Counted from the first letter of the stretch, positions 7,741 to 16,751 are shown. The stretch: DNA of 44,948 nt from JBCDCU01 sp039180865 (GCA_039180865.1 JBCDCZ010000006.1:1-44948), one strand, 5' to 3'. The notes: generated by a model not told the origin, from the letters alone. Numbers and translations are program-made.

Positions 7741-8775
7741 ATGGGTTTTAAAGTGGCAATCGCAGGTGCGACGGGAAATGTCGGCCGCGAAATGCTCGAT
7801 ATCCTTCACGAGCGCGGTTTTCCGGCTGATGAAGTTGTGGCGCTTGCCTCGCGCAGGAGCCAGGGAACGGAAGTTTCTTTTGGCGACACAACACTGAAGG
7901 TTAAGGCACTTGAGCACCATGATTTTTCCGACACGGATATCTGCCTCATGTCGGCTGGCGGATCTGTCTCCAAGGAATGGGCGCCCAAGATCGGCGCGCA
8001 GGGCTGTGTTGTTATCGATAACTCGTCTGCCTGGCGGTATGACCCGGATGTGCCGCTGATCGTTCCGGAAGTGAATGCTGATGCTGCCGCCGGTTTTTCA
8101 AAGAAGAACATTATCGCCAATCCGAACTGTTCAACGGCGCAATTGGTCGTGGCTCTGAAGCCGCTCCATGAGCGTGCGAAAATCAAACGCGTTGTGGTCG
8201 CAACCTATCAATCGGTTTCCGGTGCCGGAAAGGAAGGGTCCGACGAGCTCTTCACACAAACGCGGGCAGTGTTTGTGTCTGACCCGATCGAGACAAACAA
8301 ATTTACAAAGCGGATTGCCTTTAATGTGATCCCACATATCGACGTCTTCCTCGACGACGGCTTCACCAAAGAAGAGTGGAAAATGGTCGCCGAGACGAAA
8401 AAGATGCTCGATCCCAAAATTAAGCTGACCGCGACCTGTGTCCGGGTTCCGGTTTTTGTCGGTCACTCCGAGGCCGTGAATATCGAGTTCGAAGACGAGC
8501 TTACGGCTGACGAAGCGCGGGATATCCTCCGTGAGGCGCCCGGCTGTCTCGTGATCGACAAACGCGAAGACGCTGGCTATGCGACACCTTTCGAATGTGC
8601 CGGTGAGGACGCGACCTACATTTCGCGGATCCGTGAAGATCCAACCGTCGATAATGGTCTTGCCATGTGGGTGGTCTCAGACAATCTGCGCAAAGGTGCG
8701 GCTTTAAACACAGTCCAGATCGCCGAGGTTCTCGTGAACCGGCATCTGATCGAGCCGAAAAAACAGGCTGCGTAA
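7741..8775 (+). CDS. asd: Aspartate-semialdehyde dehydrogenase
   Basis: Asd reduces aspartyl phosphate to aspartate semialdehyde with NADPH, the branch point to lysine, diaminopimelate, threonine and methionine. The start ATG 7741 follows AAAGGAAGAAGAC; the frame continues upstream, but that part is not protein-like. The 344-residue product has the NADP-binding N-terminus VAIAGATGNVGREML, the catalytic cysteine C130 in NPNCSTAQ, YQSVSGAG, and the base H242 in VFVGHSEAVN. A terminator follows at 8820-8844, so it is probably transcribed alone or as the last gene. Confidence 0.97.
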   Translation: MGFKVAIAGATGNVGREMLDILHERGFPADEVVALASRRSQGTEVSFGDTTLKVKALEHHDFSDTDICLMSAGGSVSKEWAPKIGAQGCVVIDNSSAWRYDPDVPLIVPEVNADAAAGFSKKNIIANPNCSTAQLVVALKPLHERAKIKRVVVATYQSVSGAGKEGSDELFTQTRAVFVSDPIETNKFTKRIAFNVIPHIDVFLDDGFTKEEWKMVAETKKMLDPKIKLTATCVRVPVFVGHSEAVNIEFEDELTADEARDILREAPGCLVIDKREDAGYATPFECAGEDATYISRIREDPTVDNGLAMWVVSDNLRKGAALNTVQIAEVLVNRHLIEPKKQAA

Positions 8776-8819
8776 GCACGGGTCTGCGCCTGCACCAAAT
8801 GGACAAAATCCTGATGAAG

Positions 8820-8844
8820 AACCGGCTCGGTGAGCCGGTTTTTT
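8820..8844 (+). terminator. Rho-independent terminator of asd
   Basis: A perfect nine-base-pair stem AACCGGCTC/GAGCCGGTT with a GGT loop (8820-8840) is followed by a run of T residues to 8844, 45 bp after the asd stop. Confidence 0.88.
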
Positions 8845-8926
8845 CTTGTCATCATACGCGCGCTACAGGGTTTGGAGGATACCCCATAATCACTGGCGCG
8901 GTCTATATTCGGTAAGTCAGTGAGCC

Positions 8927-9343
8927 CTAGAATTCAGAGCAGCTATCGCCTTTGGCCGTCTGCGTTACCGCGGTGATTTTATCGTCCTTGAGCACAATCT
9001 TTTCTTCCGCCAATAACTCACTGTCTGTAAAGCGGTAGCAGACCATAGCTGTTACGCCACCATCGGTCGTGTCTGTCACTTTGTGGTCGATGCGACCGCC
9101 TGATATGGCACCGACCCACTCAGCCATGGAGGCGATAAACTCGTCCCGGTTCTGGGTTATTCCTAGGTCCGCGACTTCGTAGCGGAAAGGCTGCTTTTCG
9201 TCGGTATGGATGAGTGCGGAAAGGGACGGAACATCGGCAATTTCCAGAGCGTCGTACCAGCGCATTATCGGAGACATTCCATCCTCGGCAACGGCCGGAG
9301 CCATCGCCAATGTCAGGCATAGAGCTGACGTAAATCGTTTCAT
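8927..9343 (-). CDS. Secreted NTF2/SnoaL-like protein
   Basis: A 138-residue exported protein. ATG 9343 is preceded by CAGGGGGATCCA; the longer frame to 9445 has no better start. Residues 1-20 are a signal peptide ending AVA. The mature part resembles the small cone-shaped NTF2/SnoaL fold: a first helix MRWYDALEIADVPSLSALI, then a segment ending QNRDEFIASMAEWVGAI, and beta strands including VCYRFTDSELLAEEKIVLKDDKITAV. Many such proteins bind small hydrophobic ligands or are isomerase-like, but no catalytic residue can be assigned. Two cysteines in the mature part could form a disulphide. Fold call only; function unknown. Confidence 0.65.
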   Translation of the reverse strand: MKRFTSALCLTLAMAPAVAEDGMSPIMRWYDALEIADVPSLSALIHTDEKQPFRYEVADLGITQNRDEFIASMAEWVGAISGGRIDHKVTDTTDGGVTAMVCYRFTDSELLAEEKIVLKDDKITAVTQTAKGDSCSEF

Positions 9344-9656
9344 TGGATCCCCCTGTTGCTTTCGGCCACCAACGAACCCAATCCCGGCTCGTGAGGCCAA
9401 CTCACGCATTTTCGCTGCGGTCAAGTACAGAACCTGACCGGCCAAATCATCTCACCATGCCCCATTGGAGAGACACTAACACGGTTTTAGCCACCATTCG
9501 ATACAGCTAGATGTAATAATGTTTTCAAATGGATAGCTAGAGCTTCTTCTTATATGTGGCGAGGTTGCGATTCATTGGGGGCTCAACCTTTTGTCCGCGT
9601 GAGTCAGATTTCACCCTCGAAAACTTCGACCGCAAAGCCAAGAGAAACGATATCTT
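9344..9656. other. Intergenic region, no gene seen
   Basis: These 313 bp lie between the DUF429 gene stop and the start of the NTF2-like gene, both on the minus strand. The part near 9344-9480 should hold the promoter of the NTF2-like gene. The stretch 9480-9560 is AT-rich. I saw no convincing reading frame, terminator or repeat. Confidence 0.5.
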
Positions 9657-10391
9657 CTAGGCCCAGATCGCAATCCGCAGGCCTTTGTCATCCCGCTTCA
9701 TACTACTTGGAAAGGCTTCCGCCCGGCCTGATGCCAGCCTTTCTGCAATCACGGCGCATGCGCAGGCGTCTAGGACGTCATCCATGGCTGCTCCTTTTGG
9801 TGCCGCAGCATTAAGGAAGTCTCGTGCCAGACCGTGCGCCCGTAGAATATCCATGCGTTCCCGGGGACCGGGTGCATCTAAACCACCTTTTCCCTTTTTG
9901 GGATGGTCCAACGCGCGCTCTCCATTGAGCCGCCAAAATGCGACTTCAGGATGCACTTCGAATACTCGGTTCTCGAGAGACGGGTTCATGACACGATCGA
10001 TTTCGAGGATCTTTGGAAAGATATTGAAGGCCTGTTTCGAGAACTTTCGCGGTGGATCAGAGGCCTTTAACGCAAGCTCACATCCTTCCCGGTAATCTGT
10101 CGCTTCAACGGCTGACCGCGCTGGAATTGAGAAGACACTCGATCTGCGCTTGCCAAGCAATGGGCGAACGGCCTGTTCAGGCCCCCTACCCGAACCGACA
10201 ATTCGGCCTGGGAGCCCAATCGGCATGTCAACCGCAATAATCGCGAAGCCCGCCGGATCATTGAGGATATCCGAGAAATCCTGAAAGAGCCGGATACGGT
10301 GGCTAGCGCCGTTATCATGGCGTTCAACACCGACCCAGCCGGCCTTGCAGCCATCGACACCGATGACAGGTGAGGAAAGGCTGTCAGACAA
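9657..10391 (-). CDS. DUF429 family protein (predicted RNase H-like fold)
   Basis: A 244-residue product if translation starts at TTG 10391, which overlaps the end of the pyridoxal kinase gene by 8 bases. ATG 10454 is the alternative (265 residues) but overlaps that gene by 71 bases and adds residues before the usual family N-terminus. The protein begins with the DUF429 signature VIGVDGCKAGWVGV, then IIAVDMPIGLPG, RSSVFSIPAR and, near the C-terminus, MDDVLDACACAVIAERL. The spaced acidic residues (VDG, VDMPIG, DDVLDA) fit the RNase H-like fold proposed for the family, but its biochemistry is not settled. It is probably co-transcribed with the upstream kinase gene. Confidence 0.82.
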   Translation of the reverse strand: MSDSLSSPVIGVDGCKAGWVGVERHDNGASHRIRLFQDFSDILNDPAGFAIIAVDMPIGLPGRIVGSGRGPEQAVRPLLGKRRSSVFSIPARSAVEATDYREGCELALKASDPPRKFSKQAFNIFPKILEIDRVMNPSLENRVFEVHPEVAFWRLNGERALDHPKKGKGGLDAPGPRERMDILRAHGLARDFLNAAAPKGAAMDDVLDACACAVIAERLASGRAEAFPSSMKRDDKGLRIAIWA

Positions 10392-11286
10392 GCGGGCTCG
10401 GGCGAACGACAGCCCCCTTTCTGGTAACCGCCCCGCCGACAAGCCTTCGGACATTCACCATGGCCATTGGGCGGTTGAGACGATCCTGATGCTCGACCAG
10501 AAGCAGTTCGTCCGCTCCCTCCTTCACGGTCTGTGTCAGGATATCGAAAACGCCGGAAGTTGCGAGTTCAAGCGCCTTGTCGATTGGCCGGTCTTCAAGA
10601 AGCCTCGCCGTCAGCAGTGCGGCGAAGAGATCTCCCGGGCCATTCGGCGCATTCTTAAAAGCACGATGTTCGGCGAGATATGCTTCACGCGTTTGCCTAT
10701 CGAAAATCAGGGCAGCAGACGCGTCCTTCATTAATGAGAAAGCGGTTGTTACGGCAACACGATTGGCCGACAGACCTCGGGCTGATTCAATGATGGCTTC
10801 ATTGGTGCCATGCGTTTGACCCGTGAGGTAATCGAATTCGAACCTGTTCGGTGTCATCAGATCAGCTCTCGGAACCAAAACATCCCTGATGGCCTGAGCT
10901 GTTTCATCAGCAACATAGAGACTGTTGTGGTCTCCGATTACCGGATCGCAACAATAGAGCAGATCCGGGCGCCTGTTTTTCAACTGGTCGATGAACGCAG
11001 CTATTGGCGCCGCTTGAGCAGCGTTCGCGAGATAGCCGGTCAACACCGCCCCGATTTCATCGAGCCAGGGTGCCGCGGAAAGGTCATCGATCAGACTAGC
11101 AAACGTTTCTTTGTCAGCGACCTGCCGATGCGCCTTGCGGTGGCCCGGATGCCAGGGAAGAATGACGGTCGGCAGCACCCAACAGGGATAGCCTAGACGC
11201 TCAAGCGCGAAGACCGCCGCGCGCTGGCCAATACGACCGCGTACGACATGAGACGTGATAACAAGAACTGACGCTTTCGACTTCAT
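10384..11286 (-). CDS. pdxY: Pyridoxal kinase PdxY
   Basis: PdxY phosphorylates pyridoxal to pyridoxal 5'-phosphate in the B6 salvage pathway. The 300-residue protein is a ribokinase-superfamily member. The N-terminal block VITSHVVRGRIGQRAAVFAL fits pyridoxal kinases, as does GYPCWVLPTVI. The segment LLYCCDPVIGDH and the specificity-type block RADLMTPNRFEFDYLTG are present. The catalytic anion-hole motif reads NGPGDLFAALL, with the expected Asp. Length and order match PdxY rather than PdxK or ThiD. The DUF429 gene overlaps its 3' end. Confidence 0.9.
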   Translation of the reverse strand: MKSKASVLVITSHVVRGRIGQRAAVFALERLGYPCWVLPTVILPWHPGHRKAHRQVADKETFASLIDDLSAAPWLDEIGAVLTGYLANAAQAAPIAAFIDQLKNRRPDLLYCCDPVIGDHNSLYVADETAQAIRDVLVPRADLMTPNRFEFDYLTGQTHGTNEAIIESARGLSANRVAVTTAFSLMKDASAALIFDRQTREAYLAEHRAFKNAPNGPGDLFAALLTARLLEDRPIDKALELATSGVFDILTQTVKEGADELLLVEHQDRLNRPMAMVNVRRLVGGAVTRKGAVVRPSPLV

Positions 11287-11425
11287 TGCGCCTTCTTAGT
11301 CAAACAACGGGGAATTGCCCAGCCGAAAGAAGGGGTAGGAAGAAAAGGCCGGACCAGCAAACATTATCGGCTTAGAGCAGCCGGAAATTGGATCAGTACA
11401 GAACCGGCACAAATTGAGGATTTTC

Positions 11426-11629
11426 ATGAAACTCTATCGCGTTTTAACCGGCATTGATGATTCCGCGTTCTGCCATCGCGTCACAGCAGCTCTCAACAAG
11501 GGTTGGAGCCTGGAAGGTCCCCCGCAAATCACCGCGAAGCCGGACGGCACGATCATATGCGCCCAGGCTGTCGTCAAAGACGTACCGGGCGTTGACTATG
11601 TTTCCGAGATGAAGCTCTCTGAGTTTTGA
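11426..11629 (+). CDS. DUF1737 domain protein
   Basis: A 67-residue protein that is almost entirely one DUF1737 domain. It opens MKLYRVLTGIDDSAFCHRV, followed by a helix and a small sheet around GWSLEGPPQITAKPDG and IICAQAVV. ATG 11426 is chosen because TTGAGGATTTTC precedes it; the upstream start at 11414 is weaker. Proteins of this kind are short, cytoplasmic and of unknown function. It stands alone between pdxY (divergent) and the sdh operon. Confidence 0.78.
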   Translation: MKLYRVLTGIDDSAFCHRVTAALNKGWSLEGPPQITAKPDGTIICAQAVVKDVPGVDYVSEMKLSEF

Positions 11630-11688
11630 TGCGACACGGATCTGTGTTCACGCAGCGATCACATTTTGCCGTGCGGCAACGCTTCCCT

Positions 11689-11716
11689 TTGACCTCTTCC
11701 AGAGACGCCATAAGTA
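11689..11716 (+). promoter_or_regulatory. Possible sigma-70 promoter for the sdh operon
   Basis: TTGACC (11689-11694) and TAAGTA (11711-11716) are spaced by 16 bp. They lie about 200 bp upstream of the sdhC ATG, in the only sizeable gap before the operon. The -10 match is weak, and alphaproteobacterial promoters are loose, so this is a suggestion only. Confidence 0.25.
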
Positions 11717-11911
11717 GGCAATCAAGGAAGTTATGCTGAAGGTGTCACACCCCGACGGGGACGGCATTTCGTCGAACAATAAGCGAAATTACTGATCCAA
11801 AAATCAACCGTATGGGGCACGAGATGGAGCCAAGCTTCATGCATCGGCGAGAACTGCGCGCCGAAAAAACCGGGATGCCCCCGCTCCTGGTATAATGATG
11901 TTAGAGGGACT

Positions 11912-12310
11912 ATGAAAACGACCGACCTTAAATCCTCCCGTCCGCTCTCTCCGCACCTTCAGATTTATAGGCCGATCCCCACCATGGTCATGTCGATCAT
12001 GCACCGCATCACGGGCGCGGCACTTTACGTGGGAACGCTACTTCTTGCATGGTGGCTCGTCGCCGCCGCCAGTGGCGAAGCTTACTTCGAGTTCGTTAGC
12101 GGCTTCTTCGGATCGTTTTTCGGTCGCCTCATCCTGTTTGGCTACACTTGGGCGTTGATGCATCATGCGCTTGGCGGCATCCGGCACTTCATCTGGGATC
12201 TCGGCTACGGCTTTGACAAGGAATTTTCTACGAAAATGGCCTACGCGACCGCTATCGGTTCGGTTTCGCTGACCTGTCTTTTGTGGATCATCGGATATAG
12301 CCTGCGATAG
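11912..12310 (+). CDS. sdhC: Succinate dehydrogenase cytochrome b556 subunit
   Basis: SdhC anchors succinate dehydrogenase in the inner membrane and helps bind heme b and ubiquinone. The 132-residue protein has the family N-terminus RPLSPHLQIY, the block SIMHRITGAAL, three hydrophobic helices (about 33-53, 66-86, 110-130), and the heme-binding region ALMHHALGGIRHFIWD with H84/H85. AGAGGGACT lies just before the ATG. sdhD follows after 9 bp, then sdhA and sdhB. Confidence 0.96.
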   Translation: MKTTDLKSSRPLSPHLQIYRPIPTMVMSIMHRITGAALYVGTLLLAWWLVAAASGEAYFEFVSGFFGSFFGRLILFGYTWALMHHALGGIRHFIWDLGYGFDKEFSTKMAYATAIGSVSLTCLLWIIGYSLR

Positions 12311-12319
12311 GAATTTATT

Positions 12320-12694
12320 ATGAGCTTCAAGACACCTCTTGGCAAAGTGCGCGGGCTGGGGTCCGCGAAAGACGGCACGGACCATTTTTGGAAACAGCGC
12401 GTCTCTGCGGTTGCGACGTTGATCCTGGCGCTCGTGGTTGTACTGACACTGGTGGGCCTAAATGGCGCACCCTATCAGGATGTTGTGGACACATTGTCGT
12501 CTCCCGTTCTCGCGGTTTTCTTCTTACTTTTTGTACTGAGCGGCATCTTTCACATGCGGCTTGGTATGCAGGTCATCATTGAGGATTACATCACCGGAGA
12601 AGCGACCAAGATCCTCGCCCTGATCGCAAACACGTTATTCGCTCTACTGATGTGCGGCCTTTGCGTTTTCGCGATCCTGAAATTGGCACTTTGA
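12320..12694 (+). CDS. sdhD: Succinate dehydrogenase membrane anchor subunit
   Basis: SdhD is the second membrane anchor of complex II. The 124-residue protein starts TPLGKVRGLGSAKDGTDHFW, the usual alphaproteobacterial N-terminus, and then has three membrane helices (about 32-51, 60-78, 98-120). The segment GIFHMRLGMQVIIEDYI carries the conserved His-x3-Gly-x-Gln-x3-Glu-Asp-Tyr pattern of the heme and quinone side. It sits 9 bp after sdhC. A 74 bp gap, including a good GGAGGC ribosome site, separates it from sdhA. Confidence 0.94.
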   Translation: MSFKTPLGKVRGLGSAKDGTDHFWKQRVSAVATLILALVVVLTLVGLNGAPYQDVVDTLSSPVLAVFFLLFVLSGIFHMRLGMQVIIEDYITGEATKILALIANTLFALLMCGLCVFAILKLAL

Positions 12695-12768
12695 GGACGC
12701 TAAGAGCGTGACGGTTAAATCGGATCCCCTGCGCGATGCACGGCAAGCATTAATCTCTGGAGGCTTTC

Positions 12769-14598
12769 ATGGCTGACACAGCAAAAAACTCATCGGTCAA
12801 TGTGAACGGCCGGGCCTATTCATTCATCGATCACACCTTCGACGTGGTCGTCGTCGGTGCGGGTGGCGCCGGTTTGCGCGCGGCTCTGGGGGCGGCAAAG
12901 GTCGGCTTGAAAACCGCATGCATCTCCAAAGTGTTCCCGACACGGTCGCACACTGTTGCGGCGCAAGGCGGGATTTCGGCGTCTCTCGGCAACATGGGCG
13001 AAGACGACTGGCGCTGGCATATGTATGATACGGTCAAAGGGTCCGATTGGCTCGGCGATCAGGATGCCATTGAATATCTGTGCCGCGAGGCACCGCAGGC
13101 CGTTTACGAGCTTGAGCATTTTGGCGTTCCTTTCTCTAGGACCGAAGAGGGTAAGATCTACCAGCGCCCGTTCGGTGGCATGACAACGAAATTCGGCGAA
13201 GGCCCCGCAGCGCAACGCACCTGTGCCGCCGCTGACCGTACAGGCCACGCGATCTTGCACACGCTTTACGGGCAATCGCTCCGCTACGCGACGGAGTTCT
13301 TCATCGAGTATTTCGCAATCGATCTCATCATGCAGGACGGCGCCTGCATCGGGGTTGTGGCGCTTGATATGGAAACTGGCGAACTCCATCGCTTCCGGTC
13401 CCAAAAGGTGATCCTTGCAACGGGCGGATATGGCCGCGCATATTTTTCCGCAACATCCGCCCATACCTGTACCGGTGACGGCAACGCTATGGTGCTGAGA
13501 GCCGGTCTGCCTCTGCAGGACATGGAATTCGTCCAGTTCCATCCGTCCGGCATTTACGGCGCTGGCTGCCTGATTACCGAAGGCGCGCGCGGCGAAGGCG
13601 GGTATCTGACAAATTCCGAAGGCGAACGCTTTATGGAGCGCTATGCACCGAGCGCGAAAGATCTTGCATCCCGCGACGTGGTCTCGCGGTCAATGACCAT
13701 GGAAATCCGCGAAGGACGCGGTGTTGGCCCGAAAAAGGATCACATCTTCCTTCACCTCGATCACCTCGATCCGGACATTCTTCATGAACGACTCCCGGGC
13801 ATTTCAGAATCCGCCCGCATCTTTGCAGGCGTCGATGTGACACGTGATCCTATCCCTGTGATCCCGACGGTTCACTACAATATGGGCGGCATTCCGACAA
13901 ACTTTCACGGCGAAGTGCTAACGAAGGTCAATGGCGATCCGGATTGCGTGGTACCCGGTCTGATGGCAATCGGCGAAGCGGCCTGCGTTTCCGTCCATGG
14001 CGCGAACCGTCTCGGCTCGAATTCGCTCATCGACCTCGTCGTCTTCGGACGCGCGGCAGGTCTGCGATGCGCGGAAACCGTGACGCCGGGCGAGAAGCAG
14101 ACGGAGCTTCCAAACAATGCCGGCGATCTTGCGATCTCACGCCTCGACCATTTCCGGTATGCCGATGGATCGACATCAACGGCGGAATTGCGCGCATCGA
14201 TGCAGGAAACCATGCAGGCCAACTGCGCCGTCTTCCGCACAAGCGAAATCCTCGATGAGGGCCACGACAAAATCCACGGGGTCTGGAGCGGAACTGACGA
14301 CATTAAAGTCACCGACCGTTCGCTTATCTGGAACTCCGATCTGATCGAAACGCTGGAATATGACAATCTGATCGCTCAGGCTGTCGTCACAATGGATTCG
14401 GCCCAAAACCGCAAGGAAAGCCGGGGAGCGCATGCCCACGAAGACTTCCCCGAAAGGGATGACAAGAATTGGATGCATCACACCCTCGCGTTCGTCGATG
14501 ACAGCAAGAAGGCTGTTACCCTCGACACGCGCCCGGTCCACACCTACACGCTTTCAAACGAGGTCTCTTACATCGAGCCAAAGGCCCGCGTTTACTAG
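12769..14598 (+). CDS. sdhA: Succinate dehydrogenase flavoprotein subunit
   Basis: SdhA oxidises succinate to fumarate through covalently bound FAD. The 609 residues match the family length. The FAD fold is VVVVGAGGAGLRAALGAA, and the flavin-linking His is H61 in TRSHTVAAQGG. Other signatures are ATGGYGRAYFSATSAHTCTG, FVQFHPSGIYGAGCLITEGA, the active-site region RDVVSRSMTMEI, and HGANRLGSNSLIDLVVFGRA near residue 410. CTGGAGGCTTTC precedes the ATG. sdhB follows 45 bp downstream. Confidence 0.98.
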   Translation: MADTAKNSSVNVNGRAYSFIDHTFDVVVVGAGGAGLRAALGAAKVGLKTACISKVFPTRSHTVAAQGGISASLGNMGEDDWRWHMYDTVKGSDWLGDQDAIEYLCREAPQAVYELEHFGVPFSRTEEGKIYQRPFGGMTTKFGEGPAAQRTCAAADRTGHAILHTLYGQSLRYATEFFIEYFAIDLIMQDGACIGVVALDMETGELHRFRSQKVILATGGYGRAYFSATSAHTCTGDGNAMVLRAGLPLQDMEFVQFHPSGIYGAGCLITEGARGEGGYLTNSEGERFMERYAPSAKDLASRDVVSRSMTMEIREGRGVGPKKDHIFLHLDHLDPDILHERLPGISESARIFAGVDVTRDPIPVIPTVHYNMGGIPTNFHGEVLTKVNGDPDCVVPGLMAIGEAACVSVHGANRLGSNSLIDLVVFGRAAGLRCAETVTPGEKQTELPNNAGDLAISRLDHFRYADGSTSTAELRASMQETMQANCAVFRTSEILDEGHDKIHGVWSGTDDIKVTDRSLIWNSDLIETLEYDNLIAQAVVTMDSAQNRKESRGAHAHEDFPERDDKNWMHHTLAFVDDSKKAVTLDTRPVHTYTLSNEVSYIEPKARVY

Positions 14599-14643
14599 GA
14601 ACGCCCGCCGACGCCAAAGCAAGCTTCAGGAACAGTTAAGACC

Positions 14644-15426
14644 ATGGTTCAACTGACACTGCCAAAGAACTCGACGATGTCGCCGGGAAAGACCTGGCCG
14701 AAGCCGGATGGGGCGACAAAGCTAACCGAATTCCGGATCTATCGCTGGAACCCGGATGATGGGAAAAATCCGACGATCGATACCTATTATGTTGACCGCG
14801 ACGATTGCGGCCCGATGGTTCTCGACGGCCTGATCTGGATTAAGAACAAGATTGATCCGACGCTGACCTTCCGCCGGTCCTGCCGCGAAGGGATCTGCGG
14901 GTCCTGCGCCATGAACATTGACGGTACCAACAACCTTGCCTGCCTAAAGGGCATGGACGAAGTGATGGGAGATATCGTCAAGATCTACCCGCTGCCACAT
15001 CTGCCCGTCGTGAAAGATCTCGTTCCGGATCTTACCAACTTTTATGCGCAACACCGCTCCATAGAGCCGTGGCTTCAAACGGCTACGACAGAACCGGAAA
15101 AAGAATGGGGGCAATCCCGAGATGATCGGGAGAAACTCGACGGCCTTTACGAATGCATACTGTGTGCCTGCTGCTCAACTTCCTGCCCGTCTTATTGGTG
15201 GAATTCCGACCGGTATCTTGGACCGGCAGTTCTGTTGCAGGCTTATCGCTGGCTGATCGATAGCCGGGATGAAGCAACTGGTGAACGGCTCGACAATCTT
15301 GAAGACCCCTTCCGGCTATACCGCTGCCACACCATTATGAATTGCGCGCAAACCTGCCCGAAAGGCCTCAACCCGGCAAAAGCCATTGCCGAAATTAAAA
15401 TGATGATGGTGGAACGTCGAATCTGA
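14644..15426 (+). CDS. sdhB: Succinate dehydrogenase iron-sulfur subunit
   Basis: SdhB passes electrons from FAD to ubiquinone through three Fe-S clusters. The 260-residue protein has the 2Fe-2S ligands C80, C85, C88 and C100 (CREGICGSC ... C). The ferredoxin-like domain carries CILCACCSTSCP from residue 171 and, further on, CHTIMNCAQTCPKG, which supply the 4Fe-4S and 3Fe-4S ligands. The motif YWWNSDRYLGPA between them is typical. A DUF302 gene follows 21 bp downstream, probably in the same transcript. Confidence 0.98.
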   Translation: MVQLTLPKNSTMSPGKTWPKPDGATKLTEFRIYRWNPDDGKNPTIDTYYVDRDDCGPMVLDGLIWIKNKIDPTLTFRRSCREGICGSCAMNIDGTNNLACLKGMDEVMGDIVKIYPLPHLPVVKDLVPDLTNFYAQHRSIEPWLQTATTEPEKEWGQSRDDREKLDGLYECILCACCSTSCPSYWWNSDRYLGPAVLLQAYRWLIDSRDEATGERLDNLEDPFRLYRCHTIMNCAQTCPKGLNPAKAIAEIKMMMVERRI

Positions 15427-15447
15427 CCTTTCAGGAGAATACTCGAA

Positions 15448-15903
15448 ATGCGTTTGATCGCCGCTTTTTTTGCACTGCTCATGTCAATGGGCGTAGCGTT
15501 CGCACAAACATCTGCACCGGAGGGTTGGGTGATAAAAACCAGCCCGCATTCAGTTGATGACACTGTCGAAAAACTGACCACAGCAATCGAAAAAGCAGGC
15601 GCGACTGTTTTTGCTGTCGTCGACCATTCTGGCGGCGCTGCCAATGTCGGATTGGAACTTGCACCAACCAAGCTCGTGATTTTCGGCAATCCGAAAATTG
15701 GTACACCGATCATGCAGGGTAATATCCATGCCGGCATCGATCTGCCTGTACGCATCCTCGTTTTCGAGGATCAACGCGAAACCAGAATTGGCTACTTGAA
15801 GCCGAGTACTTTGAAAGCCCGTTACCAAATCGCGGGAGCAGATGCGTCATTGGATCGTATGACCGGAGCCCTCGATAAGCTCACCGAAGCGGCACGAAAA
15901 TAA
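15448..15903 (+). CDS. DUF302 domain exported protein
   Basis: A 151-residue protein with signal peptide 1-19 (LIAAFFALLMSMGVAFA) and a DUF302 domain over nearly all the rest. Visible signs are TSPHSVDDTVEKLTTAIEKAGATVFAVVDHS, broken here by only small changes from the family, then LELAPTKLVIFGNPKIGTPI and LPVRILVFED. The ribosome site is TTTCAGGAGAATACTCGAA. It lies 21 bp after sdhB, so it is probably co-expressed with complex II. DUF302 proteins are often periplasmic; the His and the FGNPK segment are conserved, but the role is unknown. Confidence 0.85.
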   Translation: MRLIAAFFALLMSMGVAFAQTSAPEGWVIKTSPHSVDDTVEKLTTAIEKAGATVFAVVDHSGGAANVGLELAPTKLVIFGNPKIGTPIMQGNIHAGIDLPVRILVFEDQRETRIGYLKPSTLKARYQIAGADASLDRMTGALDKLTEAARK

Positions 15904-16145
15904 GATCTTCTCGCAGATCGTATTGGCGGAGCCTACATCATGTGAGTTTTTGTCTCCTGCCCGCGATGAGCGATCGACCCGTCAATATCGTGGGGGATTC
16001 ACAAGTCCGCCAAAGCAAAGCCAGCATGTGACTGTACTTGAGTCTGCGTACATGTTAGAGCGGCTTTTGTTTCGCACGCTAGGTTCGTCTGCGAAAATGA
16101 TTGGCGTTTTTTAGAATAAGACTGCGAACACCCGAGTAACTGCAA

Positions 16146-16751
16146 TTGTCCGAGCTTGAAAAACCATCGGGATCCAGGGTCGCCGCATCACCGGTTTTTG
16201 CGCTGGCCATCTTAGGTGGTTTGCTTGCCGGTTGTGCTTTTAGAAGCGATAACAATTTCGAAAGTCCGCCTCCGTTGACGCCCGCTCCGGTTGGATCGGT
16301 ATCTTCGTCAGACCTTCCTCCACTCCAGCCTCTTCCGGGTCAGGACGGTGTGCAAGGCCAGGAACAAGCACTCGTTCCCGGTAGTCCTCAAGACCTGCAG
16401 GCCATTCCGGATACAAGAAACACCGGGGTCGTTGCATCGCAGGATGTCCGTGTAAGCCCAACGCTTGCGTTCGACCAACAGGCCGTACTCGGCCTTTGGA
16501 ATGTGGCAGCGAACGGCGATGTATGCGCACTCAGCCTCAATCTCACAACCTGGACCGGCGGCTTTCGTGCATCGACAAGAAAGTGCACCGAAGAAGTCCT
16601 GACGCGGATTGGCGCGTGGCAGCTCTCCGGACAGGACCTGTTGTTGTTCGACGCCAAGGGCAGCCCTTTGGCGAGGCTCGCAGTCTCCGGGCCGAATCGC
16701 TTCGACGGCATGGCTGATAGCATTAATCAGCAGATCAGCGTATTTCGCTGA
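16146..16751 (+). CDS. Outer-membrane lipoprotein with AprI/Inh-type C-terminal domain (Omp19-like)
   Basis: A 201-residue product, started at TTG 16146 because no ATG or GTG lies before the lipobox. Residues 18-30 form a lipoprotein signal ending LLAGC, with lipidated C30. Residues 31-105 are a Pro/Ser/Gln-rich linker. Residues about 110-201 match the AprI/Inh small beta-barrel pattern: VLGLWNVAANGDVCALSL, a second Cys in STRKC that may pair with the first, then GAWQLSGQDLLLFDAKGSPLARL and a closing GRFDG-like block (NRFDGMAD). The layout resembles Brucella Omp19, a protease-inhibitor-like lipoprotein. Family assignment is by pattern; inhibitory activity is inference. Confidence 0.8.
   Translation: MSELEKPSGSRVAASPVFALAILGGLLAGCAFRSDNNFESPPPLTPAPVGSVSSSDLPPLQPLPGQDGVQGQEQALVPGSPQDLQAIPDTRNTGVVASQDVRVSPTLAFDQQAVLGLWNVAANGDVCALSLNLTTWTGGFRASTRKCTEEVLTRIGAWQLSGQDLLLFDAKGSPLARLAVSGPNRFDGMADSINQQISVFR

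Noticed and set aside
12820..13542. 240-codon open frame opposite sdhA
   Set aside because: It is antisense to strongly conserved sdhA codons, has no ribosome site and no recognisable domain.
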